The position numbers and the translations under genes were made by a program. Source: Solicola gregarius (GTDB lineage: Bacteria > Actinomycetota > Actinomycetes > Propionibacteriales > Nocardioidaceae). From it: a stretch of DNA of 64,000 nucleotides. This document shows positions 26,824 to 35,690 of the stretch, in pieces; within the stretch, counting starts at the first letter, position 1, and the number at the start of each line of letters is the position of its first letter. The stretch lies in contig NZ_CP094970.1 in assembly GCF_025790165.1 (NCBI RefSeq), forward strand, positions 3,844,001-3,908,000. The letters run 5' to 3'. The notes beneath the pieces are model-generated. The model saw only the letters and a list, made by a program, of their open reading frames with translations, had not been told where the DNA came from and made no database searches.

Positions 26824-27813
26824 ATGAACGACGTCGGGCAGATCCCTGTTCTCTCCCGCCGGGTCGCTCGCCTGCGCGCCGACGGCATGTCCGCCAAGCA
26901 GGTACGCGGTCGGCAGCTCGCGCGGCCGTATCACGGTCTGCGCCGCCCCGAGGCCGTCACTCTCGAGCAGCCGGGCCTCCGCATCGCCGACGCGATCGGG
27001 CTGATGACGGCGGAATGTGTGTTGACCGGATGGGCGTCGCGGTGGATCCAGGGTCAGGCGTTCTGCGACGGCGAGCTGTACGGCGAGCAGCTACCGGTCA
27101 CGATCCTGTGCGGTCCCGGCAGCCGCCTGCGTACCAGACCGGGTATTCGGGTACGGGAGCGGCGGCTGCTGCCGGGTGAGGTGATCGACTTGGATGGCTA
27201 TGCCGCAACGACCATGGCCCGCGCGACGTACGACGACATGCTCGACGCGCCGAACCCGCTCGAGGCGTTGGTTGCCGTCGAGATGGCCACCAGCACGGTC
27301 ATCGACCAACCACACACCGCGCTGGACAATGTTCGGGCGACGTTCGCAGCGCACGTGAAGACCCGTGGCCGCAGGCAGGCGCGGTGGGCGCTGGGCCAAG
27401 CGTCGACGCGGTCGGCGAGTCCGTGGGAACCGCGGACGCGGATGCTGGCCACCGACGCGGTTGGGACGGAGGACTGGGAGGTGAACATCCCGGTCTTCGA
27501 CCTGCGCGAGAACCTGCTCGGCGTACCGGATCTACGCGATCCCCAAACCGGATTCGTGATCGAGTCCGACGGCGCCGACCACCGCAGGGTCGAGCGGCAC
27601 AACGACGACAACGTCCGCGGCGACGTCTTCGAGAATCACGGAATGCCGATCGTACGGATCGGGGCGGCTCAGCATGCTCGAGCCGAGCGGCCAGAGACCA
27701 TGGAGCGGATCATCGGCTGCCGCGCCCGCGCTGCCGTCGGTGGATCGAGGTTGTGGACGACCGAGAAGCCATCCTGGTGGTGGGACTGGGAGCCGGGCCG
27801 ACGCTGGGACTGA
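26824..27813 (+). CDS. AbiEi-antitoxin-like / DUF559-like nuclease-fold protein
   Basis: 329 residues. The N-terminus (VARLRADGMSAKQVRGRQLARPYHGLRRPE) resembles the winged-helix region of type IV AbiEi antitoxin-like proteins of actinobacteria. The C-terminal part has GVPDLRDPQTGFVIESDGADHRR, which fits the PD…(D/E)xD pattern of DUF559/Vsr-like restriction-fold nucleases, then NDDNVRGDVFENHGMPIVRI. Function unproven. The ATG at 26824 is used; an in-frame GTG 57 bases upstream is possible. No AbiEii toxin gene adjoins it. The gene is flanked on both sides by near-identical palindromes (P2 60 bases before, P3 about 12-20 bases after), suggesting insertion as a unit or shared terminators. Confidence 0.7.
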   Translation: MNDVGQIPVLSRRVARLRADGMSAKQVRGRQLARPYHGLRRPEAVTLEQPGLRIADAIGLMTAECVLTGWASRWIQGQAFCDGELYGEQLPVTILCGPGSRLRTRPGIRVRERRLLPGEVIDLDGYAATTMARATYDDMLDAPNPLEALVAVEMATSTVIDQPHTALDNVRATFAAHVKTRGRRQARWALGQASTRSASPWEPRTRMLATDAVGTEDWEVNIPVFDLRENLLGVPDLRDPQTGFVIESDGADHRRVERHNDDNVRGDVFENHGMPIVRIGAAQHARAERPETMERIIGCRARAAVGGSRLWTTEKPSWWWDWEPGRRWD

Positions 27814-27832
27814 GCAGCCGCACGCCCCCTGG

Positions 27833-27892
27833 GCCGCACGTTTCGGCCGCAGAAATCGCGATTCCGGGGCTGAAACGTGCGGCCCAGCGGGG
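27833..27892. repeat. Dispersed palindromic repeat, copy P3
   Basis: Near-perfect hairpin: GGGCCGCACGTTTC pairs with GAAACGTGCGGCCC around AGAAATCGCGATTCC. It is a direct-repeat relative of P2 (55 of 60 bases) 1129 bases away. It lies between the convergent AbiEi-like gene and the ABC permease gene, where it could also act as a bidirectional terminator. Confidence 0.85.
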
Positions 27893-27915
27893 AGGTACGC
27901 CCGCGGAGGCGCGGG

Positions 27916-28749
27916 TCAGTCGCGCGAACGGCGGCGGAACGCGGCGAGCGCGAGCGGGGCGAAGATCGCCGCGAGCGCGATGGACCAGACGACCGACATC
28001 AGCACCGGATGTTGCAGCGGCCAGGCGTCGGAGGTGGTCGCAGCCGGGCCGTTGCCCCAGAGCTCGCGGCAGGCCTGCGTCAGTGCGGATACCGGATTCC
28101 ACTCGGCGACGGGCTGCAGCCAGTCGGGCATCGTCTGCGAGGGTACGAACGTATTGGCGACGAACGTCAGCGGGAACATCACGGTGAACATGAGCCCCTG
28201 CACCGACTCGACGGTACGCATCATCGAACCGACCCAGATGCCCAGCCAGATCATCGCGAACCCGAACAACAGCAGCAGCGCAATCGCGATCACGGCATCG
28301 ACGACACCCTCGCGGATCCGCCAGCCGACCAGCAGACCGGTCGCGCCCATCACCACGATGCCGATGCTTGCGTGGATCAGGCTGGAGATGCTGCGCCCGA
28401 CGAGCACCGACGACCGCGAGATCGGCAGCGACTTGAACCGGTCGACGATGCCCTTCTGCAGGTCGTTCGTCAGCCCGATCGCGACCGTTGCGGACGAGAA
28501 GATCATCGTCTGCACCATGATGCCGGGCAGCAGGAACTCCTTGTAGTCACCGCCGCCGGGGACGTTGATCGCGCCACCGAAGACGTACGCGAACAGCAGC
28601 ACGAACATCACCGACTGCACGGTGACGTCGAGCAGCATCTCCGGCTGGCGTTTGATGTGGATCAGGTTGCGCCACGTGATCGCGAACGATGCCCGGCTCA
28701 GGGACGCTGGCGCGAGCTGTGGGCGGCGTTCGGTCTGGATGGCCGTCAT
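27916..28749 (-). CDS. DrrB-like ABC-2 exporter permease
   Basis: 277 residues with about six membrane segments (for example SVMFVLLFAYVFGGAI, AVIAIALLLLFGFAMIWLGIWVG, GLMFTVMFPLTFVANTFV, SVVWSIALAAIFAPLALAAF). It belongs to the daunorubicin-resistance-type ABC-2 family; LTNDLQKGIVDRFKSLPISRSSVLVGR is the typical cytoplasmic signature. It pairs with the ATPase encoded immediately upstream, whose stop overlaps its start by ATGA (28746-28749). It is likely to export a hydrophobic drug or lipid; the substrate is unknown. Confidence 0.9.
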   Translation of the reverse strand: MTAIQTERRPQLAPASLSRASFAITWRNLIHIKRQPEMLLDVTVQSVMFVLLFAYVFGGAINVPGGGDYKEFLLPGIMVQTMIFSSATVAIGLTNDLQKGIVDRFKSLPISRSSVLVGRSISSLIHASIGIVVMGATGLLVGWRIREGVVDAVIAIALLLLFGFAMIWLGIWVGSMMRTVESVQGLMFTVMFPLTFVANTFVPSQTMPDWLQPVAEWNPVSALTQACRELWGNGPAATTSDAWPLQHPVLMSVVWSIALAAIFAPLALAAFRRRSRD

Positions 28750-29732
28750 GCCGGCACCTCCTGGGTCTCGGTCTCAGACTCGTCGGCGGTCGGCTCGGCG
28801 CGATGGCCCGTCAGATGCAGGAACACGTCGTCGAGGCTCGGCCGCTGCAGCCCGATGTCGTCGATCTCGATCGCGCTCTCCTCGAGGCGAGCGCCGATGC
28901 GGGTCATATCGGCCAAGCCGCTGGCCTGCGCAGTCAGGCGTCTGGCGTCCGCCTCGACGTACACCTCGCGGCAGGTGTCGTTCATGATCTTCTCCGCCTC
29001 CTCGAGGCGCGACGAGTCCGTGAGCGTCACGACGACCGCAGCCTTGCCGGCTTCGTCCTTGAGCTGGGTCGGCGTACCGTGCGCGATCACCTGCCCCTTG
29101 TCGATGACCACGATGTCGTTCGCGAGGTGATCGGCCTCCTCGAGGTACTGCGTCGTGAGCAGCAGCGTCGTGCCCTCGCGTACGAGCTCGCGCAGCACGC
29201 CCCACAGGTCCTGACGGCTGTGCGGGTCGAGGCCGGTCGTCGGCTCGTCGAGGAACAGGACCGGCGGCGCGGCGAGCAGACTGACCGCGAGGTCGAGCCT
29301 GCGGCGCATGCCGCCCGAGTACGTCTTGATGGTGCGATCGGCGGCGTCGGTGAGGGCGAACCGCTCGAGCAACGTGTCGCTCGTCTCGCGGATGTACCCG
29401 CGGGGCAGACCGTACAGCCGGCCGATCAGGCGGAGGTTCTCGCGAGCGGTCAGCAGCTCGTCGACCGTGGCGGCCTGACCGGTCAGGCCCATGCTGCGCC
29501 GAACGGCCGACGGCTCCTTGACGATGTCGTGACCCGCGACGCGGCCGGTGCCACTGGTGGGGATGCTGAGCGTGGTGAGCATGCGGACGGTCGTTGTCTT
29601 ACCGGCGCCGTTGGGACCGAGTAGCCCGAGGACACTGCCTTGTGGAACGACGAAGCTGACGTCGTCGACGGCGGTGTTGTCGCCGAAGCGTTTGACGAGG
29701 CCGATGGCCTCGACGGCTGGGTCTGAAGTCAT
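28746..29732 (-). CDS. DrrA-like ABC exporter ATP-binding protein
   Basis: 328 residues. Walker A GPNGAGKTT, Q-loop GLTGQAATVDELLTARENL, signature YSGGMRRRLDLA, Walker B PPVLFLDEPTTGLDP and H-loop LLTTQYLEEAD are intact. The DrrA-type C-terminal extension (residues 230-328) contains ESAIEIDDIGLQRPSLDDVFLHLTG, as in antibiotic exporters. The ATG at 29732 is chosen by conservation; an upstream in-frame start at 29813 would reach into kdpE. The 73-base gap to kdpE contains CTAG-flanked inverted repeats but no clear promoter. Confidence 0.92.
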   Translation of the reverse strand: MTSDPAVEAIGLVKRFGDNTAVDDVSFVVPQGSVLGLLGPNGAGKTTTVRMLTTLSIPTSGTGRVAGHDIVKEPSAVRRSMGLTGQAATVDELLTARENLRLIGRLYGLPRGYIRETSDTLLERFALTDAADRTIKTYSGGMRRRLDLAVSLLAAPPVLFLDEPTTGLDPHSRQDLWGVLRELVREGTTLLLTTQYLEEADHLANDIVVIDKGQVIAHGTPTQLKDEAGKAAVVVTLTDSSRLEEAEKIMNDTCREVYVEADARRLTAQASGLADMTRIGARLEESAIEIDDIGLQRPSLDDVFLHLTGHRAEPTADESETETQEVPA

Positions 29733-29805
29733 GGGTTCAAGACTAGAATGCGGGTCCGACAAACCCGGACTAGTTTTTCGATGCAACGTTCGAACGCCGC
29801 TGTGG

Positions 29806-30480
29806 TCAGGCAACGAAGCGGTATCCGAGCCCTGGGTCGGTGAGGAAGTGCCGGGGATGCGCGGGGTCGGCCTCGAGCTTGCGGCGCAGCTGCGCGAGGT
29901 ACACCCGCAGGTAGTTCGTCTCGCGCTGGTACGAGGGTCCCCACACCTCGTGCAGCAGCTCCCGCTGACGTACGAGGCGCCCCTGGCGACGTACGAGCAC
30001 CTCGACGATCTTCCATTCGGTCGGCGTCAGGTGTACTGCGCTGCCGTCGCGGCTGGCGGTCCGGTCGTCGACGTCGAGCACCAGCCCGTGGGTCTCGATC
30101 GGCGGAGTCGCCGCTGGGCGGTTGCCACGCCGGGCCGCGGCGCGTACCCGAGCGAGCAGCTCCTCCATGCCGAACGGCTTCGTCACGTAGTCGTCGGCTC
30201 CGGCGTCGAGGGCCTCGACCTTGTCGTCCGACTCGTGGCGGGCCGACAGTACGACGATCGGCACGTCTCCCATCGCGCGGAGTCCCTTGATCACGTCGAT
30301 GCCCCCGAGGTCGGGGAGTCCGAGATCGAGCAGCACGACATCGGGCATCCGCTCGTCGGCGATCTGCAGCGCCGACCGGCCGTCGCCGGCCGTTTCGACG
30401 TCGTAGTCGCGGGCGCGCAGGTTGATCCGCAGCGTTCGCAGGATCGCGGGGTCGTCGTCAACCGCGAGCACGAATGTCAT
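29806..30480 (-). CDS. kdpE: Potassium-responsive response regulator KdpE
   Basis: 224 residues, OmpR/PhoB-type regulator. Receiver domain with acidic pocket VDDD, phospho-acceptor D52 in VVLLDLGLPD, and Lys in YVTKPFGMEEL; winged-helix DNA-binding domain VHLTPTEWKIVEVLVRRQGRLV … ETNYLRVYLAQLRRKLEADP … GLGYRFVA. It activates the kdp structural genes when phosphorylated by KdpD. The start overlaps the kdpD stop by ATGA (30477-30480). Likely binding sites are the phased repeats upstream of kdpF. Confidence 0.95.
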   Translation of the reverse strand: MTFVLAVDDDPAILRTLRINLRARDYDVETAGDGRSALQIADERMPDVVLLDLGLPDLGGIDVIKGLRAMGDVPIVVLSARHESDDKVEALDAGADDYVTKPFGMEELLARVRAAARRGNRPAATPPIETHGLVLDVDDRTASRDGSAVHLTPTEWKIVEVLVRRQGRLVRQRELLHEVWGPSYQRETNYLRVYLAQLRRKLEADPAHPRHFLTDPGLGYRFVA

Positions 30481-33014
30481 CGGCCACCTCCACCCCTGGG
30501 TCGGCAGCTGCCGCCGGGAGCTCGAAGTACGAACGTCAGGCCGCCGCCCGGTGTCTCGTCGGCGGTCAGCGTGCCGCCCATGGCCTCGGCGAGCCCTCGT
30601 GCGACCGCGAGACCGAGACCGACACCGTCGCCGCGGGGTACGTCGCCGAGACGCTGGAACGGCGCGAACAGCGCGTCCAGGTCGTCGGGTCGTACGCCCG
30701 CGCCGTGGTCGACGATCCGCAGGCACACGCGCGCCCCCGCCGGGAACGCCGACCCGTACACCTCGACCGGCCCGTCGGTGTGGGTCGCGGCGTTCTCGCA
30801 GATGTTGGCGAGGACCCGCTCCAACAGGCCGCCGTCGGCGATGGCGCGTGGCAACGAGTCATCGACCTCGATGGCGATCCGGGCCGGATCGGCGAGGCCG
30901 TCGACGGCCCGCTCGACCGCGGCGGCGAGGTCGCTCTCGGCCGCGAGCGGGTTGACCGCGCCGGTCTGCAGTCGGCTCATGTCGAGCAGGTTCGCGACCA
31001 ACCCGCCGAGGCGGTCGGTCGACTCCTCGATGGTCGCCAGCAGCTCCGCCTCGTCGTTCTTCGTCCAGGCGATCTCGTCGTTGCGAAGGCTGGTGACGGC
31101 CGCCTTGATTGCGGCCAGCGGGTTGCGCAGGTCGTGCGAGACGGCCGCGAGTAGGGCGGTCCGGGTGCGATTCGCCTCGGCCAGCTCGCGCGTACGGACG
31201 GCGTCGTCCGCGGCTCTCATCCGATCCCCGATGACCGCCGCGTGCGCCGCGTACGCGGTGACGAGGCGCCGGTCGGAAGCCGCGAGAGTGCGCCCGCGCA
31301 GTACGAGGTAGGTGTCATCGTCGATCGGTACGTCGACGTCCGCGGTCTCCGGGCCTGTCGGTGCGTCTCCGGACGCCACGTCGGTCGTCCACCCGTCACC
31401 ATCGCGCCGAACGATCGCGGCGCCCTGCATCACGAACACGCGACGTGCCTGGGCGAGCAACTCGTCGAGGTTCTCACCTGCCCGCAGCAGCGAGTGCGAT
31501 AGCACCGCGAGCGCATCCGCCTCGGCCGCTGCAGTGCGGGCCTGTGCCGTACGCCGCGCGGCGAGGTCGACGACGGACGCGACGGCGACGCCGACGATCA
31601 TGAAGACCACGATCGCGAGGAGGTTCTCCGGGTCTGCGATCGTCAACGTCCCGGTCGGCGGCGTGAACAGCAGGTTCAGGCACAGCCCGGACAGGACCGC
31701 CGCCACCAGAGCGGGCGCGAGACCACCGACGAGCGCGACGGCGACGACCAGCGCCATCAGCAGCATCGACTCGGTAGGCAGGCTGTGCCTGTCGTCGGTC
31801 GCGAGCAAGGCTCCGGACAGGACAAGCGGGCCGAGGACGCCGAACGCATACCCGGCGGCCTTGCGACGCGCGCCGAGATCGGACCGGCGCCGCACGGTCG
31901 TACCGCGGCGAGCGTGGTCGTGGCTGACGATGTGCACGTCGATGTCGCCGGACTGCGCGATCACGGCTTCACCGACGCCGGGGCGAAGCAGAGCCGAGAT
32001 CCGCCCGCGACGGCTGGCGCCGATCAGGATCTGCGATGCGTTCTCTCCTCGGGCGAAGTCGAGGATGCCGGCCGCAACGTCGTCATCGGCGACCACGGTG
32101 TGGAAGCTGCCGCCGAGCTCCTTCGCTGTCGCGTGGAAGCGCGCGAGCTGGTCCGGAGACGAGCCCATCAGCCCGTCGCGGCGCGCGACGTAGACGGCGA
32201 GCCACTCACCGCCGGTCGTACGACTGGCGATGCGTGCCGCACGGCGCAGCAGCGTTGTCGACTCGGGGCCACCGGTCAGTGCGACGACGACTCGTTCCCG
32301 CGCCGCCCAGGTCGCGTCGATGCCGTGCGTCTCGCGGTACTGCTCGAGACCCTCGTCGACCCGATCGGCCAGCCACAGCAGGGCGAGCTCGCGCAGAGCC
32401 GCAAGATTGCCCTCGCGGAAGTACTGCGACAGGGCGGCGTCGACTCGGTCGGCCGGATAGATGTTTCCGTGGGCCATCCGGCGGCGAATCGCCTGCGGGC
32501 TCATGTCGACCAGCTCGATCGCATCCGCACGGCGTACGACGTCGTCGGGCACTGTCTCCTGCTGTCGTACGCCGGTGATCGACTCGACAACGTCGTTGAG
32601 CGACTCGAGGTGCTGGATGTTGACCGTCGTGACCACATCGATCCCGGCGTCGAGCAGCGCTTCGACGTCCTGCCAACGCTTCTCGTGCTCGGTCCCCGCC
32701 ACGTTGGTGTGTGCGAGTTCGTCGACGAGTGCGACGGTGGGTCTGCGGGCGAGTACGGCGGGGAGGTCGAGCTCGTCGTACGAGGACCCGCGGTACCCGA
32801 TCGCGCGGCGCGGCACCACCTCCAGGTCGCCGATCTCCGCGGCAGTACGCGGCCGGGCGTGCGGCTCGACGTACGCGGCGACGACATCGGTGCCCCTGGC
32901 GGCGCGACGGCGTCCCTCGGCGAGCATCGCGAACGTCTTGCCGACGCCCGGTGCCGCGCCGAGGTAGACGCGCAGCCGCCCTCTTCGTGCGGCGGCCGGG
33001 CCCGAGTTGGTCAC
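30477..33014 (-). CDS. kdpD: Osmosensitive K+ channel histidine kinase KdpD
   Basis: 845 residues, full-length. Domain order: N-terminal KdpD domain with Walker A GAAPGVGKT and VALVDELAHTN…TTVNIQHLESLND (residues 1-210); Usp-like domain with VVALTGGPESTTLLRRAARIA (about 240-360); four membrane helices (about 390-490); a GAF-like domain (about 500-600). The kinase core follows: AAVSHDLRNPL with phospho-acceptor H627, N box ANICENAATHTDGP and glycine-rich GDGVGLGLAVARGLAEAMGG. It sits between kdpC and kdpE in the conserved order. Confidence 0.96.
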   Translation of the reverse strand: MTNSGPAAARRGRLRVYLGAAPGVGKTFAMLAEGRRRAARGTDVVAAYVEPHARPRTAAEIGDLEVVPRRAIGYRGSSYDELDLPAVLARRPTVALVDELAHTNVAGTEHEKRWQDVEALLDAGIDVVTTVNIQHLESLNDVVESITGVRQQETVPDDVVRRADAIELVDMSPQAIRRRMAHGNIYPADRVDAALSQYFREGNLAALRELALLWLADRVDEGLEQYRETHGIDATWAARERVVVALTGGPESTTLLRRAARIASRTTGGEWLAVYVARRDGLMGSSPDQLARFHATAKELGGSFHTVVADDDVAAGILDFARGENASQILIGASRRGRISALLRPGVGEAVIAQSGDIDVHIVSHDHARRGTTVRRRSDLGARRKAAGYAFGVLGPLVLSGALLATDDRHSLPTESMLLMALVVAVALVGGLAPALVAAVLSGLCLNLLFTPPTGTLTIADPENLLAIVVFMIVGVAVASVVDLAARRTAQARTAAAEADALAVLSHSLLRAGENLDELLAQARRVFVMQGAAIVRRDGDGWTTDVASGDAPTGPETADVDVPIDDDTYLVLRGRTLAASDRRLVTAYAAHAAVIGDRMRAADDAVRTRELAEANRTRTALLAAVSHDLRNPLAAIKAAVTSLRNDEIAWTKNDEAELLATIEESTDRLGGLVANLLDMSRLQTGAVNPLAAESDLAAAVERAVDGLADPARIAIEVDDSLPRAIADGGLLERVLANICENAATHTDGPVEVYGSAFPAGARVCLRIVDHGAGVRPDDLDALFAPFQRLGDVPRGDGVGLGLAVARGLAEAMGGTLTADETPGGGLTFVLRAPGGSCRPRGGGGR

Positions 33015-33028
33015 GGTTCCAGTGTCTC

Positions 33029-33625
33029 TCAGCCGTGATCCGCCGCGTTCTGCACGGCGAGGTTGAGCTCCAGAACGTTCACCTTCGGCTCACCGAGGTA
33101 CCCGAGAATGCGCCCGTCGGTAGTCGCTTCGAGGAGCAGCTCGACGCGCCCGACGGTGAGTCCGTTGAGTCGAGCCACGCGCGGCACCTGCAGCTCCGCG
33201 TACTCGGGGGAGATGTACGGGTCGAGTCCCGAACCGGAGGCCGTGAGCGCATCCGCCGGTACGTCGGCGGGTGCGATGCCCTCGGACTCGGCGACCTCGG
33301 TGCGACGACGGTCGATCTGCTTCAACAGATCGGGGTTCGACGGGCCGAGGTTCGACGGCCCGCTGGCGAGCGGGTCGTACGAACCCGCCGATGGACGTGA
33401 GTGGAACAGGTTCGGTTCGTTGAACTGCTGCCCGATGATCGCGGAGCCGACGGGCGTGCCGGCGACCTCGACGAGCTGACCGGTTGCGTTGTCGGGGAAC
33501 GCGGCCCGACCGACCGCCCACACGGCGACGGGGTACGCGATGCCGAGGATGACGGTGAGGACCAGGAAGGCGCGAAGGCCGGTGAGGGTCTGGCGGGCGA
33601 GTGCACCGAGGGTTCTTGTGTTCAT
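33029..33625 (-). CDS. kdpC: Potassium-transporting ATPase subunit KdpC
   Basis: 198 residues. Single N-terminal membrane anchor (AFLVLTVILGIAYPVAVWAVG) and a mostly extracytoplasmic domain with GSAIIGQQFNEPNLFHSRPSAGSYDP and GSGLDPYISPEYAELQVPRVARLNGL, the family hallmarks. It stabilises the KdpFABC complex and supports high-affinity K+ uptake. The ATG at 33625 is followed by typical KdpC sequence; the longer frame upstream overlaps kdpB. The gap of 55 bases after kdpB is the widest in the operon's structural part. Confidence 0.94.
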   Translation of the reverse strand: MNTRTLGALARQTLTGLRAFLVLTVILGIAYPVAVWAVGRAAFPDNATGQLVEVAGTPVGSAIIGQQFNEPNLFHSRPSAGSYDPLASGPSNLGPSNPDLLKQIDRRRTEVAESEGIAPADVPADALTASGSGLDPYISPEYAELQVPRVARLNGLTVGRVELLLEATTDGRILGYLGEPKVNVLELNLAVQNAADHG

Positions 33626-33680
33626 GACTCCTGCCGAGGTGTCGGTTGCTGTGGTCGTCGTTGTTCGGTTGGCATCGCGC

Positions 33681-35690
33681 TCACCCGATACCCGGGAGCT
33701 GGGACACGAGCAGGTCGATGACCTTGATGCCGACGAACGGCGCCACGAGCCCGCCCAGCCCATAGACGAGCAGGTTGCGACGCAGCACCGAAGCGGCCGC
33801 GGCGGCGCGGTACTTCACGCCCTTGAGCGACAGCGGGATCAACCCGACGATCACCAGGGCATTGAAGATCACGGCCGAGAGGATCGCCGACTCCGGCGAG
33901 CTCAGATCCATGACGTTGAGCCGGTCGAGGCTCGGGTACGCGACCGCGAACATCGCCGGGATGATCGCGAAGTACTTCGCGACGTCGTTCGCGATCGAGA
34001 ACGTTGTGAGCGCGCCCCTGGTGATGAGCAGCTGCTTGCCGATCTCCACAACGTCGATCAGCTTCGTCGGGTCGGAGTCGAGGTCGACCATGTTTCCGGC
34101 CTCCTTCGCGGCCGACGTACCGGAGTTCATCGCGACACCGACGTCCGCGGCGGCGAGCGCGGGCGCATCGTTCGTGCCGTCGCCGGTCATGGCTACCAGG
34201 CGGCCGCCTTCCTGCTCCTTGCCGATCAGCGTCAGCTTGTCCTCCGGCGTCGCCTCTGCGAGGTAGTCGTCGACACCGGCCTCGTCGGCGATCGCCTTCG
34301 CGGTCAGCGGGTTGTCGCCGGTGATCATGACCGTACGAATTCCCATCCGGCGCAGCGCGTCGAAGCGTTCGCGCATGCCGGGTTTGACGACGTCCTTCAG
34401 TTGGACGACGCCGAGGATCCGAGCGGCCGTGCCGGAGCCGTTCTTGGGCTGAGCAGCGATGACGAGGGGCGTACCGCCCGAGGCGCTGATGTGGTCGACG
34501 ATCGCGGTCAGTTCCGTGGTCTGCGCGGTGCCGATCCAGTCGCGGATCGCCGATGCCGCGCCCTTGCGGACCTGCAGGCCGTCGGCCAGATCGACACCCG
34601 ACATCCGGGTCTGCGCGGTGAAGGCGACGAACTCCGCGCCCGCCGGGAGGTCTTCGTCGTCGACGCCTTCGGCCAACGCGAGCTCGACGATCGAACGGCC
34701 TTCAGGTGTTTGGTCGGCGAGGCTGGACAGCCGCGCGGCGTCGCGTACCTCGCCTGCATCGACCCCCGTCATCGGTACGAACGCGACCGCCTGCCGGTTT
34801 CCGAGCGTGATGGTTCCGGTCTTGTCGAGGAGCAACGTGCCGACGTCGCCGGCGGCCTCGACGGCTCGGCCCGACATCGCGAGCACGTTGACGCGTACGA
34901 GTCGGTCCATGCCGGCGATTCCGATCGCCGAGAGCAACGCCCCGATCGTTGTCGGGATCAGGCAGACCAGGAGCGCGACGAGCGTGACGACCGGCTGCGA
35001 GGCACCCGCGTAGTCGGCCATCGGGGCGAGCGTCGTGACGGCGAGCAGGAACACGATGGTGAGGCTCGACAGCAGGATCGACAGTGCGATCTCGTTGGGC
35101 GTCTTGCGCCGTTCGGCGCCCTCGACGAGGGCGATCATCTTGTCGAGGAACGTCGCGCCGGGTGCGGCGGTGACCTTTACGACGATCTCGTCGGACAGCA
35201 CCGTCGTACCGCCGGTGACGGCGCACCGGTCTCCGCCCGCCTCCCGGATCACCGGCGCGGACTCTCCGGTGATTGCCGATTCGTCAACGCTGGCGACGCC
35301 TTCGACGATGTCACCGTCGCCCGGGATGACCTCGCCTGCACTCACCACGACGAGGTCTCGGACGTGTAGCTGCGTACTCGGGACCCGCTGTTCGCCACCG
35401 TGCTCATCGAGCCGCCGGGCGTACGTGTCGGTGCGGGCAGCGCGCAGCGAGTCGGCCTGCGCCTTGCCGCGCCCCTCGGCGACGGCCTCGGCGAGGTTGC
35501 CGAACAGCACAGTGAGCCAGAGCCACGCCGCGATGCCAATGGTGAACAGCTCGGGATCGCGTACGGCGAGGAAGGTCGTGGCGTCGGAGCCGATGAGTAC
35601 GACGAACATGACCGGGTTGCGCCAGAGGTGCCGTGGGTCGAGTTTGGCGAATGCCCGCGGTAGTTGAGCGATGAGTTGCTTCACGGTCAT
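33681..35690 (-). CDS. kdpB: Potassium-transporting P-type ATPase subunit KdpB
   Basis: 669 residues, ATP-hydrolysing subunit. Actuator motif [10 protein letters not shown], phosphorylation site DKTGT with D289, nucleotide-binding [10 protein letters not shown], hinge [29 protein letters not shown] and [13 protein letters not shown] are all intact; several membrane segments at both ends. The start at 35690 overlaps the kdpA stop by ATGA. The open frame runs upstream into kdpA, antisense-free but not coding. Confidence 0.96.
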   Translation of the reverse strand: MTVKQLIAQLPRAFAKLDPRHLWRNPVMFVVLIGSDATTFLAVRDPELFTIGIAAWLWLTVLFGNLAEAVAEGRGKAQADSLRAARTDTYARRLDEHGGEQRVPSTQLHVRDLVVVSAGEVIPGDGDIVEGVASVDESAITGESAPVIREAGGDRCAVTGGTTVLSDEIVVKVTAAPGATFLDKMIALVEGAERRKTPNEIALSILLSSLTIVFLLAVTTLAPMADYAGASQPVVTLVALLVCLIPTTIGALLSAIGIAGMDRLVRVNVLAMSGRAVEAAGDVGTLLLDKTGTITLGNRQAVAFVPMTGVDAGEVRDAARLSSLADQTPEGRSIVELALAEGVDDEDLPAGAEFVAFTAQTRMSGVDLADGLQVRKGAASAIRDWIGTAQTTELTAIVDHISASGGTPLVIAAQPKNGSGTAARILGVVQLKDVVKPGMRERFDALRRMGIRTVMITGDNPLTAKAIADEAGVDDYLAEATPEDKLTLIGKEQEGGRLVAMTGDGTNDAPALAAADVGVAMNSGTSAAKEAGNMVDLDSDPTKLIDVVEIGKQLLITRGALTTFSIANDVAKYFAIIPAMFAVAYPSLDRLNVMDLSSPESAILSAVIFNALVIVGLIPLSLKGVKYRAAAAASVLRRNLLVYGLGGLVAPFVGIKVIDLLVSQLPGIG

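Noticed and set aside
26824-27813. Complete abortive-infection (AbiE) system
   Set aside because: There is no AbiEii nucleotidyltransferase gene next to it; only the antitoxin-like gene is present.
32206-32676. Antisense or alternate-frame open frames inside kdpD
   Set aside because: KdpD is continuous with all domains intact; the others are Arg-rich shadows.
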